Positions 8,989-20,518 of a stretch of DNA of 64,000 nt are shown here, piece after piece; positions within the stretch are counted from its first letter, which is position 1, and every line of letters starts with the position of its first letter. The position numbers and the translations under genes are program-made. A model generated the notes under the pieces. That model did not search any database. It was not told where the DNA came from and was given only the letters and a program-made list of their open reading frames with translations. This DNA comes from Ophiobolus disseminans (taxonomy: Eukaryota; Ascomycota; Dothideomycetes; Pleosporales; Phaeosphaeriaceae). The stretch spans positions 2,040,487 through 2,104,486 of the forward strand of contig MU006216.1 in the NCBI GenBank assembly GCA_010093685.1, read 5' to 3'.

Positions 8989-11900
8989 CGTGTTAGTTGA
9001 CTACTCGAGTAGGAGCGCTGCAATGTACAAGATGTTTAAGATATCAGGATAGGACACATCGATTACTTGAATGTTGATCTAGGTGACGTAGATGCATCGT
9101 TCTTATAGCCCATGCTACTTCGCGGCTCTCGGACTGAAGCATACCTAGGTAGTAGTGATGCTGTATTTATGACGAAAGCGATCAACGTTATGTACGGACC
9201 TGGACACCCACGCCATGGTGTTCATGCAACAACTGAATTTCACTACCCTTTTCTCTAATTCCAGAACAGCAGTTGAGTTGATAGGAATGGTGATGGGGTT
9301 TTCAAGAAAACGTTTTAGTTGTTTGGACATGACGTGACGCGAACAAGTTGAAGCTTTTGACGCCGTGTTTTTCGATGAATGTGGGGATGGATCGGCAGGA
9401 CGGTGGGGCACCAAAGCTTGTCCAATATGCTTGTTCTGTATGCCGACACCAGCTTCTTAACAAGTGTATGTATGCGGTTGACATATTTTATACTAGCTAA
9501 CATCGTATATGGGAGTGGACGCATTGATTTCGATCATCATCTTCTCTTTTAGAAACTAGATCGCTAGCAAGGGCCTAAATAGGCGGTACCAGCACGTCCC
9601 GATTTTGAAGCTTCTGCTGTTGTAAATAACATCAATGAATTGTTACTCCTTCGCAGTTTATACGTTCGGTGGAAAGGCAAGTTGAAACACGACCGAGCTT
9701 GCCTTGACTACCTAGGTAGTAGAGACGTGAGATAAAGACTCGAAAGAAACTGAAGCCACAATCATAAGCTTAGTCGATGGTTGTACTGAAAAGCCCAAGC
9801 CAGGTGGTGTTGGTATTCCATCTAGAGCCAAGCCAAGTTAAATAAATTGAGTGCGCCGTGGAAAGGACCTCGGCACTAGCGCGACGCGAAAAGCCGCGAG
9901 GCCGAGTGGGAGCGTGTATGTCATCCGGCTACGAAGGACGCTCGTATTCCATGTTTCCGCCACTTCACACGGTAAGCTTCCGAGGTCGATTGGGGCGCCG
10001 CCAATACCATTCCTCTTCTTGTCATACCTGTTCGGCGATCTGACTTACGCGAATGAGCGGCCACTCCACGCTGCTCGAAGGATCAATGCAATGCGACTGA
10101 GCGGTTGGCATGGATTGAACAAACCTGGTGTCTACCGGTCAACGGATACGTTCGGACACATGCCCATTGGGTAGGTACACCCTTATGCTGTCCACTGAAC
10201 TCGCCACAATGGCGGGCATCTGGTATTGACGTTCAGGTGTGTTAACACAAAACGGAATATGCTCCGGTACTGCTGCTCTTCGTGTCATGCTGTTCAAGCA
10301 TTTTTCTTGGAGACATTGGATTGATTTGGGAGTTCCTATTGCGCTACTTCTAATGTTGCAGCTGCTTGTTTTCTTCGCTTGACATACTCTACTGTGGTCA
10401 TGTACTTCCGGAAGCAAACCAGTAGCAAGGCTGGCACATGGTACGCTACAGCCGCGATAAGAATTTAGAATTATTTTATCATCTTCCCTTGATCGGTTGC
10501 CAGTGATGAGGGTAACCGCGGTTAATTCCGAAGTATTTCGAGGTATTTCTAACACACTTAGAGAGGACTTATACCGATAACATTATCACCGCTGTTGATA
10601 CCTGCTGTCTCGTAGGTTAGATACCTAGCTGTCACTACCAAACCTAGACTGCTCGCCTTTGTACTGCCCATTTGGGCCTCAGACAGGACTTCCTTGAACG
10701 TGGTGCAGGAAATGCACCAGAATCTAGTTTGTAATCCGGTCGATTGGACTTGGTGCGTTGCCTTGGTGCCACATGTAATTGGGCGCTGTCTTATGGCACG
10801 GTAGATCGTTTCTATCCTTGCTTACTATTCGCAACATAAACACGGCTTACTTTGTCTACAGATACTAGTCAAAAGCATTTTTTGAAGTCTGCAAAAGTCA
10901 GAAGCATATTGAATCTCCTTGTTAACACGATGCCTTGTGCGTTCCGCGACAGCCGATATTCTTACAAATGCCTGTCGATAAGCTTCAACGATTCCATATC
11001 CTCGCACCCCGCTTACGCTCGCGGCGAACGTGTTGAATGGCCGAGATATTTTCGTACCCCCACTGTCCACCCCTGTGCTTATCCCACACACACATACACA
11101 CACATACACACCTGCATACTCGCAATTTGACTACGGAATTCGATCCGCAGCCGTCAAATAACGGGATCGGGACGGGACGCGCCTGCCGTGGCACAGCACG
11201 CACAGCTTACCTAGGTAGGTAGGCAGTGTCGTAGTACTGCATTTGCACACCAATTGAAGATTCGGGTAGCCGTCTGGAACTGTCCCTTCCTGTTGTACAT
11301 GTTTTCAACTCTGCGGCGCATTTCGCGATTCATTGCGAGACAGAGTGAACGGATCCTCTTACCCGTCCTTTTCACCATAGCTACGAGCTCAGCTTCCCCA
11401 CAACCAATGGTTCTATCTTGCCTGATTACCTCTGTCCCGCCTTCAAGGGTGGGTTTGGCGCTCTATCTTCGGCTTAGGTTCAGCAAGTGTTTACGTACAG
11501 CGTACGTGTGACAATACGATCCTGGTTCGTATTCTAATAGATGTTTTCAACATGAGAGTGGTGCGTGCATAGCCATGTGATGTTGGCTATGGGATATTCT
11601 TGCGCTCATCTCGACACTCACAGCCTCAACAAGCTCGACTGTGAGTCTTGATGGACTGCGAGTTTAGATGTCACTATTGGAGGATGTCGTTGACATGAAG
11701 ATGCGGGCCGACGAACTTCCTGGGCGTGTCAAAGATCTTGGCGCCATTGTGTTCTTCTCCAGAAACAGCCTTGGAAGTTGACAGTTCCAGCCGAGATCGC
11801 TCTTAGGGCTCTTCTCGATGGGATCATCGGTCTCGCGCTAACGCTCATCGAGTATCTAATCCCCACGTGCGATCCCGCCTCTAATCTTGACTTCTCTTCC

Positions 11901-12970
11901 ATTTGTTGGCACGGAATACCTACAGTAAGCGGCTCGGTACTCTCGTGCCATTTCTCCCTACTTTCAACACTTCGAGCGATCAAGTAAGACGCGAGCCGAT
12001 GCCTTAGTTGACCATGCAACAATATGCAGCCCGCAACTGGGGCAGCTAAGTGAGCTATGCACTTATATCATGCAAGACATGCTGATTCTGTGGTTTTGTT
12101 TTTGCAGGTCTCTTGTCAAAAATGCTCTTACGAATTAAAGGCTGGACTTGGAACTCTTTCCTCTTTCAGAATACGGCATTTGATGCATGATTTGTCCAAC
12201 GTCCAACATTATACCTTGTTCGCAGGACGCGGGTGTGTCACCGGCACCCACTCAACTTCGTCCATTGATCTCTAGTTTCCAGAGCCGCTCATAAACAAGT
12301 ATGAGCTGCTCTGTAGCATTAACCAATCGTTACAAAATCTTTCTATAGGAATTAGTCACGATAAAAGCAAAAATCCACAGGCGCAGGATCGTCGGCACAT
12401 AGATCCGAGGAAGTCGTCCTTACCCAAGATAAAGACGCATGGCATAACGCCATATTGCTTGGTCTACAGAGGTGAAACGTAGCATGTGGTGTCAGTTGAT
12501 TTGAGTAGACTTTGACAATGGTTTGGAACATGAGCCACAGAATCTACGAAGGCTGCGTCAGCTCAACAACAAACAAGCTAGCTCTCGGTCAACACGAGCA
12601 GAGAGAACGGTGAGTGAACGACGATCAGCCGCTGACGACGGTCAGCTTACATACATGAATTCCTCAAGGTGCATGGTGAGAAGCCACACGCACAACACGG
12701 ACACTTCACCATACGCCAGGTGGACTGACATCGTGGATGCAAGCACCGGCCGAGGACAAAATGTCTTATCTCGCAGCAGCTGTATGTTTGATGGCTGCAG
12801 GGACGTTGGCGTGACGCTTACTTCGGAGTAGGGTGGCGCATGAATTTGTACATAGGGAGATGCTCCAAGTATCACGTCCGCATCGTTTCCTTTTACACAC
12901 ACGTCGTATCGACGCACTCCTCTAGAGGTATACTATCTCTCTAAGCTGATAAGCGAGTCAGCACAGCAGA
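8989..12970. other. 4-kb gene-poor interval
   Basis: No open frame here carries a recognisable domain, codon pattern or believable splice chain. The longest (10139-10555 minus, 138 codons) is low-complexity in character and unlike any family I know. The region holds three copies of a CTACCTAGGTAG-type palindrome (9142, 9708, 11208), a CA-rich microsatellite and, at its right end, the promoter of the Zn2Cys6 gene. It may hold a non-coding RNA gene or an eroded element, but nothing shows this directly. Confidence 0.5.
11085..11112. repeat. CA-rich microsatellite
   Basis: An interrupted (CA)n tract with periodic CATA units, about 28 bp long. It is simple-sequence DNA in the gene-poor interval. 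Confidence 0.8.
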
Positions 12971-14165
12971 ATGTCCCACCGCCATTCTTGCGACCGCTGT
13001 CGTCAACAAAAAGTGCGATGTCTCCGAGACGAATTACCTTCGACGGGCCAGCCTCTACCTCCATGCGAACGGTGTAACAAGGCGAATGTGGCTTGTGTTT
13101 ACAGCTGTACGTGGCCTTTGTACTTTTTCCAAGCTTTGTATGATCATTGAAAATAGGACTGACGGGCTTGATGCAGTGAAACAAAGGACAAAACGACCGG
13201 TAGAAACGCGCAAAGACGCGAGTAGTGAAATGAACTTGGGGAGCATGGGGGACTTTCGGCAAGGCTTGACGGTGGACGTGGCGTTCCCACGCGGCGGGCC
13301 GTTGAGTTCGGACTTTAGCGACTTGGCGAACTCGTTTCCACCTGCTGTTGACGAGGGGGCAGGTGGTTGTATCCCTGGCTTCGATGGCTGGGACACCAAC
13401 AATCTTCAGCTCTTCTCGCCCATCTCATCGTCGCTGCCACTGCAGAGATTCAATGGAGACGCTCTTCGGGACCAAGACATGGGCACCGCTTCGAGTGATG
13501 ACGACGAACAAGTTATCGATGTGTTGACTTCGCAACTGACTGGCCTGAGCGAAAGAGCTATGCGGGCGAAGCGCAGTCTCGTTCGGCCTGACAGTGCTAC
13601 CCTGACCGTCTCATCACCGCAGGTGAATAATGCATACGAGGACGCGAACACCCTGATACGTGTTCTCAACAGTATTGCCACGTCTTTGTACGGAAACATG
13701 GGGCATACCGCGGTCGACGACGGGCTGGTGTTCCTTGCCCTCGCATCTTACGAGCACCTCCTGGCTCTCTTCAGGGCCATCTGCGACGCGGTGAGCCAGC
13801 GCCTCGAGTGCAAAGCTTCCGGCCTCGAGCAGCAACAAGGAAGCCTACACGGAGACGGACCCTGCCCTGTTGCGCAGTACGTTATGGTGCTTCAGCTGTT
13901 GATGCACCTGATCAATCGCCTTGACCGAAGCCTCTTCCAGACCAGGGCTGGATCAGAGTCGAGTGGTTCTGGAGGCCAGGTCACCCCCGTTATACCTGCA
14001 GGCTACACATGTCCTCTTCTGATGGACATGGAGGACATTAAATGCGCGCAAGGCCTCCCTATGCTGGCCCAAACCATCGTCCAAGCGATACCCAACAGGC
14101 TGGTCGAACTCAGGCACGTGATCCAAGAACTGCAGTTGCGCATAGAGCATTCGGAATACCTGTAG
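12971..14165 (+). CDS. Zn2Cys6 fungal transcription factor, AflR-like
   Basis: A DNA-binding transcriptional regulator. Exon 1 (12971-13106) encodes the zinc cluster right after the start: CDRCRQQKVRC then CERCNKANVAC, both C-x2-C-x6-C halves intact, joined by a 14-residue loop. Intron 13107-13176 uses the second available AG; the first would create an immediate stop. Exon 2 (13177-14165) follows in frame, giving 374 residues. The C-terminal half is helical (LLQLLMHLINRLDRSL, ending VIQELQLRIEHSEYL) and resembles the small AflR-type regulators of secondary-metabolite clusters more than the large fungal_trans regulators. No biosynthetic genes flank it, so its target is unknown. Both sides are long intergenic stretches, which suits an orphan or relocated regulator. 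Confidence 0.85.
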
Positions 14166-14504
14166 CATTAGTTTGAAATTTGATCCAGCCTATCGAGCTG
14201 GAAGAAGATGGTATGTGGTGAAGTGAAGTGAAGCAAAGCACCAATGAAACTAAACCGCATTGCGTGACCGCCGGTGGGCCATAGGGCTGAAAGTCCGCCC
14301 AAGCTTTCACGGCACGAGCTTGTACCCGCGAATCCACCCTTATCCAATTGCGCTATTGCTAATCGCCAAAACACGTGCAGCCACGCAGCTTCAATGTGCC
14401 CGTGAAGCAGCCTACACCGCAACAGTCGCCCTCGTTCATTGAGTAGCACTAACTTGTCGACATCCAGGTCGTCACGAGAGGAAAGCAACGCAGCGTCGTG
14501 AAGC
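14166..14504. promoter_or_regulatory. Intergenic, upstream of LST8 gene
   Basis: This 339-bp stretch carries the 3' end of the zinc-cluster gene and the LST8 promoter. No TATA box or other element is recognised. Confidence 0.4.
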
Positions 14505-15599
14505 ATGTCGGTCATACTATGCACCGCCGGATATGACCACACCATTCGGTACATGCGCTTCCCTACTCCCCCATATTGTTACATGTCTAACAGCCCACCA
14601 AAGCTTCTGGGAGGCCCTCAGCGGCATCTGCTCCCGCACCATTCCACACCCCGACTCGCAGGTGAACCGGCTCTGCATCTCCCCCGACAAGCGCTACCTC
14701 GCCGCCGCCGGCCACCACACGGTCAAGCTCTACGACATCAAGTCGACCAACCCCAACGCCATCCTCACCTTTGACGGCCACACGTCCAACATCACCGGCG
14801 TCGCCTTCCACTGCGAATCTAAGTGGCTCGTGACCAGCTCCGAGGATGGCACCGTCAAGATCTGGGACACGCGCAGCGGGAATGTGCAGAGGAACTACAA
14901 CCACGGCGTGCCGGTGAATGATGTCGTCATCCATCCGAACCAGGGCGAGTTGATTAGTTGTGACCGCGGCGGCAACGTGCGCATCTGGGATTTGGGCGAG
15001 AACAAGTGCAGCCACCAATTGATACCCGAGGACGATGTGAGCGTTGCCTCCGTCACCGTCGCATCAGACGGGAGCATGGTGTGCGCGGGCAACAATACCG
15101 TGAGTTCCCAATTGTACATTAGCATCCACATGCATGCTAACATGCTACACAGGGCAACGTCTACGTCTGGCGCATGATCCAGCGCCACGACACCACCTCC
15201 ATCATCCCCGTCTGCAAGTTCCAGGCCCACGGCACCTACATCACGCGCGTCCTGCTCTCGCCCGACGTCCGGCACCTGGCAACCTGCTCCGCCGACCACA
15301 CCGCTCGCATATGGTCTCTCGACACCAGTCTACCGCACAACCTACAGCCCGGCGACAATCTGCCCACCGCTGCCGAGCGCGACCCCGCCGCTTTCCCCCT
15401 CGAGACAACACTTCACGGCCACCAGCGCTGGGTGTGGGACTGCGCATTCAGTGCGGATAGTGCCTATCTGGTTACCGCTTGTAGCGATCACTATGCGCGG
15501 TTGTGGGAATTGGGTAGCCAGAGTATTATCAGGCAGTACAACGGGCACCACAGGGGCGCAGTGTGCGTCGCATTGAACGACACCGCAGTGGGAAATTAG
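14505..15599 (+). CDS. LST8: LST8 WD40 subunit of TOR complexes
   Basis: A seven-bladed WD40 protein that binds the TOR kinase domain in TORC1 and TORC2. Three exons (14505-14548, 14604-15099, 15153-15599) join to 328 residues, close to the family norm. The start MSVILCTAGYDHTIR then FWEALSG is a hallmark of LST8 and fixes the first splice. WD-type repeats ending in KLYD, KIWD, RIWD, VYVW, RIWS and RLWE can be counted along the protein. A hydrophilic insert (about residues 245-265) sits between late blades. The end, QYNGHHRGAVCVALND, is as expected. No damage is seen. The gene is presumably constitutive and essential. Confidence 0.95.
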
Positions 15600-16014
15600 A
15601 GAGGTCCAGCTGGAGGCCTGGAGGACAAGCGGGGGTAAAAAAGAGGAATTGGCGGCATTAGCGACGGCGTTTGGTACATTGAGGTTCCGCAAGAGCTTGG
15701 GGTGGGAATAACGGGTAATGGTGCGAATCTGAATTTCTGGTGTTTAGGAATTGATGCGACCAAAGACGCTCTACATACGTTAGATGCAGTGGGACAAAAC
15801 TCACGTAAAACAATCTTCAGAGTAGAGACTAATGCCATTACTTCCATTATATAATTATTCTCGACCGAATGGTCAAGTCCCCTCCCAACAAAGAGTTGCC
15901 TGGACGCCGCGCAAAAACGCTACAACACAATATGCACATCTTCTCCGTCTCTCTCCTCATCGAACAGCACCCGCCATTATGATAGTGCCGTAACATGACA
16001 ATATCCCTTCTCGC
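15600..16014. other. Intergenic after LST8
   Basis: This 415-bp region covers the 3' end of LST8 and, on the opposite strand, the 3' end of the next gene. No further feature is recognised. Confidence 0.4.
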
Positions 16015-16473
16015 TCATCGTCCCAACAGCCCCGAAAACCAATTCGTCAAATGTTTGCTAGTCACACTGGGCGTGAAGCTCGCCACACTGTCGCTGTCCG
16101 AGTCTCGCTCCCCTGGAGTATGTGGCTTCCCGCCCCCAGGAACAGTTTGGCCGCGCGGGCGGGTTGGCGTTGTCTTATCTCTGCCTCGAAAGGTTAGAGA
16201 TTTGGGCGTTCGGCTGAGCTTACTGGTCAGCGTGGGGGTAGCAGTGGGAGTATCTGCATCCGAGTGTGCCGATGGCGTATCGATGCCTCGGGGCGAGAAT
16301 GAAGATCCGGAGCCTTCGACAACCCTGATGGTCGTACCGAACGATAGAGGTGCATGCAGATGAGGGCTTGCATGGGGGCCGGGATTGGAGGCGTGCGCGA
16401 GGATCGGCAATGCAGCGAGACCGGGTTGGACCCATGGATGGGCTGTGTAGTCGTGGCCTAGGTAGTCAGGCAT
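16015..16473 (-). CDS. Uncharacterised 152-residue protein, or 3' exon of BUD6 gene
   Basis: The frame from ATG 16473 starts MPDYLGHDYTAHPWVQPG, continues LPILAHASNPGPHAS, and ends in a Ser/Thr/Pro-rich tail (TPTATPTLTSKLSRTPKS) closing with LTNWFSGLLGR. The aromatic start and amphipathic end look like selected protein rather than chance. It lies on the same strand, 43 bp downstream of the BUD6 stop. A donor at about 16538 (G|GTGGTG) to the acceptor ending CTACCTAG at about 16462 would fuse it in frame to BUD6 after TSEG, so it may be a BUD6 terminal exon instead of a separate gene. I do not recognise a domain. Confidence 0.4.
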   Translation of the reverse strand: MPDYLGHDYTAHPWVQPGLAALPILAHASNPGPHASPHLHAPLSFGTTIRVVEGSGSSFSPRGIDTPSAHSDADTPTATPTLTSKLSRTPKSLTFRGRDKTTPTRPRGQTVPGGGKPHTPGERDSDSDSVASFTPSVTSKHLTNWFSGLLGR

Positions 16474-16516
16474 CAGCAAAGACCGGAGTAGCAGGTTGGG
16501 TGTAATGGGAAAGGCA

Positions 16517-19500
16517 TCATGAGGGGTTTGCACCACCTTCAGACGTCTCTTCCCTCCCATCCTCCTGGCCACCCTCGTCTCCGTTCTGCTCCGCTTCGGC
16601 AGGATTGGCTGCGGCCGCAGCGGCAGCTTCGATTGCTGCTTGCCGCTCCCTCTCCATCTTCTCTGCTTTCTTTCTCTGGCGCTCGGCTTCCCTGTCCGCG
16701 TTCTCCTTACGAGCGCGTTCGTCTTTAGCCTTGCGGAGTCTTTCGACCTCCTCCACGCCGCCACTCTTTTTGAGCTTGCCTTCTTCGACAAAGTTGCCTA
16801 GCTCCCGTTTGAACTCGTCGTCGTTTCTTGTTGCGAGCTCACGCTGCCGAGCCTTCTCGGCGCGCTCAATGGCTTCCAGTCTGCTTTCGTGATTCGGTTG
16901 TAGAGCTTTGACTTCTCCGAGCACGCCATCCCGGGCTTCCCGTGGGTCGACAACTCTGTCGAGAGCGACTGCGTTGAGGACGGCTCGACCACTAGCCGAT
17001 CGTAGGCCTTTGCCTTGCTCTTTCTCTGTCTCTAAATTCTGCTGCTTGGTCGCTTGCTCCACTAGTTCAAGCGTCTGTGCTGCCTTCTCAAGATCGTCTT
17101 GCAAATCTGCTGCGAGCTCCTCCTGCATTGTCAACATGTCCCTCTCTTCGCACACCGTCTGGAGTTCTTGTTCCCAAATCTTCGTCCAGAGTGGCTTCTC
17201 CTTGGCCAAGAAGTCTTGCAACTTCTTGAGCTCAGCCGTTGCGATAGAAAGATCCTTAGCTGTGATCTCAAGTTGACGAGGTAGTGGTCGGACACCTCGC
17301 TGCACCACATCTTTACGAAGATCTTCAACAAGATCTTGTAGGTCGTCCACCCGGTTGACAATTTTCTCGGAATCATCCTGAAGCGTCTTCTTTCCAGTAT
17401 TGATGTATGCTCGTCCAGTATCGCCCTCCAGAGATGGCAAAGCAGCCGTGACCGCTGTTGACTTGACGGCGTTGGCCTTGGTACGGATGGTTGACATACT
17501 AGCTTGAATATCGGAGACGAAGGAGGAATACGTCTGTCGAACCACAGCTAGATCGCGGCGGAGTGACTGCACTTCGCTCAGTTGTGCGGCGGATATTACA
17601 GCACCTTCGAGAGGAGGACCACTCTGGGCCGGACGAGAAGGTATGAGAGCTGAATTACGTGCTGAAGTTATCGGAGGTGCCGCAGCGATACCGGCAATTT
17701 CTCGTGCCGTCTGCTGTTGGCGCTCTGCAACACGTTGTATGGTTGACTGCTGGTCGTCGACTACAGTTTTAATGCTCTCTACCAGACGGCTGAGCCCGCC
17801 AAACTTGTCATCGATGTGGTTTTTGACTTCGTCTAATTGTTCTATGTTGAGAACAAGAACGGATCGGTCCTTGACATCGTTGATATCCTCAAGCTCGTAG
17901 CGCACGCCCGAGATGGGATCTTGAACGTGAATCTCAGGCAACTCACCGTTGCGATGGGTATCCCACGCAAATTTCTCGATGAAGGCTAGCTGCAAGCGCC
18001 CGACCGAAAGGTCGAAGCCGTCTGCAAAAACGTACTTTTTTATTTTGTGCTTGTACTGAAGGAATAGTGTGAGTTCCTTGCCAGGCTGAGGTGATTGCTC
18101 GGGAATGAACTGCTGAGGCTGTGGAGAGGGTGACTTTACTCTCCTCGAGCCAGCCCTTGATGGTAACGATGTAGGTTTCAGGGACTCCTTCGCGGGCGAG
18201 TCTTCTGCGGTCATGCCCAGAGGTTCGGATAGGGGCCCGTTGATGGTCGCACCAAGCACAGGCTGGTCGCCGTCTGGAAAGTTGGGCTGGGGGCCTATCT
18301 TGTCGTCTGGCGTCTTCTGTGTGGGGCTGTCGTCGGGCCTAGGTTCCTGTGGGGGAACTATGCTTGGTATCGAGCCTTGCGCGCTCTCTTCCGAGATGCG
18401 CCTTGTAATGTCGTTTGTGCTGTCAAACTTGGTCTCGACGGCGGGCCGCTGCTGGGTCGACCGGTTCCGGCTATGCATCATCGACTGCCTCGTCCGCACT
18501 GCGTTCATCGACTCTCGCACATCCCGGCCCCTATTCGGTATGGGCGAGTTTTGCACAGGGGGCAGGGCGATGCCATTTGTGCCCAGATGCTTCTGTATCT
18601 GGTACTGGGAGAAGCGCCGCGAGGCTCTCCGCTCCAGCTCTCCTCCTCTTTGCAGCGCAGCAAGCGCATCCTCCTGCTTCGGCGGCGGCGGTGGCGGCGG
18701 AAAGTCGACGGGGTAGTTGGGGTGCGCGGGCTCGGGCGTCCTTGGCATGGCGTCGTCAGCTGGGTAGGGGGCTATGACGGGCATCTGCTGGGCCGTCGTG
18801 CTGGATATGGACGAGTCTGTGGATAGCTGGCTGGCGGTCGTGGAGCGGTTGGCCTTTGGGTTGGAGGGCAGCGAGTCGTATTTGCTGGGCGACGAGCGGC
18901 CGGTGACGACAGACGAGGATCGTGGGGGTAGGTTGGGGCCGTTGCCGCTGAATTCGATGTCCTCCCCACGTGAGGGCAGCCGCGTGCTCTGTGAGCGCTG
19001 CGACTGGGCCTCGTCGAGGTCCCCGTTGCTGCCGATGCTGCCCTGGCGCGTGCTGCTGCCGTTGAGCGTGCCATCACGCCCCGTACGCTGGCGCAGGCGC
19101 TGCTGCTTCTTCTTGAGGCCGTGCAGCAGGTTGATGATGATGTCGCGGATGCGCGGGAGGAAGTTGTCGAGGCTGGACTGCGAGGCCTCCTGGCTCAGCG
19201 TCTCCTCGAGGATGCCACGCAGCAGCTCCGGCACGTTCCCGAGGTCGGTGGTGTCGACGCCGATGGCGTTGAAGGCGCGCGAGGCGATGTTGAACTCATA
19301 GCCCAGGCGCACGTAAACGTCCGAGACCTCGCTCTCGGTGGCGCTCCCTCGCGACCATAGGGTCAGCGTCTCTTTGCCATGTTAGCGGAGGCCCATGTGT
19401 TTCAGGCGCGGCGGACGGACCGAGGAGCTGCTTGGTCGCGACCAGCAGGTGGGTGACGGACTTTTCTATCTGCGACAGCTGCTGCTGGGGCTGCATGTCG

Positions 19501-19633
19501 GGCGAGGTCAGCGGCTGCAGTTGGAGGTTGTCGGTGATGGGGACCGGGATGCGGAGGACACGCTCACATTTTTCTGCGTCGTCCGTCGGTGGGAGCCAGA
19601 GGATCGTATCGACGACGAGGCCTCTTCAGTCAT
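16517..19633 (-). CDS. BUD6: Bud6/AIP3 actin-interacting polarity factor
   Basis: Promotes formin-driven actin cable assembly at growth tips and septa. Exons 19568-19633, 19421-19490 and 16517-19371 join to 996 residues. The first two exons give MTEEASSS and QLSQIEKSVTHLLVATKQLL, which runs across the splice into ETLTLWSRGSATESEVSDVYVRLGYEFN. The middle is Ser/Pro-rich and disordered with a poly-proline run (about 210-220). The AIP3 domain begins near ELTLFLQYKHKIKKYVFADGF and continues as long coiled coil (LEDINDVKDRSVLVL, later RDMLTMQEELAADLQDDLEKAA). The C terminus is a charged Glu/Lys/Arg-rich helix ending in an Ala/Gly-rich tail. Intron 19372-19420 is 49 nt. The next frame downstream may be an extra exon (see 16015-16473). 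Confidence 0.92.
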
Positions 19634-20518
19634 GGCGAGCGCGGCAGAGAGGTGCTACGGGGGTGAATGGGTGTGATGTTAGCCACAGCTGCGACCGCAT
19701 CTGATATCCACGCCCGGGCATCGCGAACGAGGACGGTCACGTGCAGCGAACGTCGACCTCACTTTTACACATAGGTATCAACTTGTCCCATAGCACGTGA
19801 AGGACATTACTTTGAGCATTTGAGAGAGCATTGCATGGGATACACCTGGTGACTGTGGTGTTCTCTCACTATCTGTAAATGTCCACGGGTATCTCGTTAG
19901 AGCAGGTGTGGGTACCTGTACTTCGTACCAAAGGACGCCCCGGCATCGCGCTGCTTGCTGCATATGGTGAACTGGTGTTTGCCAGGCAGCAAATGGATGA
20001 TAGCTATTGTCGCTCTGTATGCCTGCCTGTCTGCCTGAGGAGAGTGAGGCGCACGAACGATAGACGTCCGCCCACCTAGCCCTGGAGAGGTCCTCCGCTT
20101 CAAGCCTACGCTGCATCGACGTCAACTACTCACACCTTCACCGGCACATCCACTCACCCCCACAGCCCAAACGCCCTCCCCGCAGTAGGTATCTCCCAAC
20201 ACACCACGCACTTCCAACAACAACCATCGCACTACGGCCGCTCCTCAAGCTCGCTAGCTTCCGCCGCCCACCCTGGCCGTTTCATCTTGTCGATCCCGAG
20301 GCTTGGCATTTCGCATCAACCTCCAAGCTACTTTTCACACAGCCTCCTATAACATCTGCCCTTGGCAGTCTTCCGGTCCTCCCTCTGTGCGTCTCCCAGC
20401 GCCCGTCGTCCCATTGAGTGCCCTGCGCTGCGTTCACTGCCGCCCTGATCGCCCTCACCCCCCGCAGCTCCTGCCTCCCGCCCACGAGCTCCCGCACGCA
20501 ACCTCCCGCTCCACACAC
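19634..20518. promoter_or_regulatory. Divergent intergenic region, BUD6 / PBP1
   Basis: An 885-bp region between divergent starts. The part from about 20100 to 20518 is C/T-rich on the plus strand and reads like a long pyrimidine-rich leader of the ataxin-2 gene. No small RNA or extra coding region is supported. Confidence 0.5.

Noticed and set aside
10139..10555. 138-codon minus-strand frame in the gene-poor interval
   Set aside because: No domain, no compositional or splice support. A chance frame of this length is expected in 4 kb.
11254..11511. 85-codon plus-strand frame, hydrophobic
   Set aside because: No signal peptide of normal form, no homologous motif and no promoter evidence.
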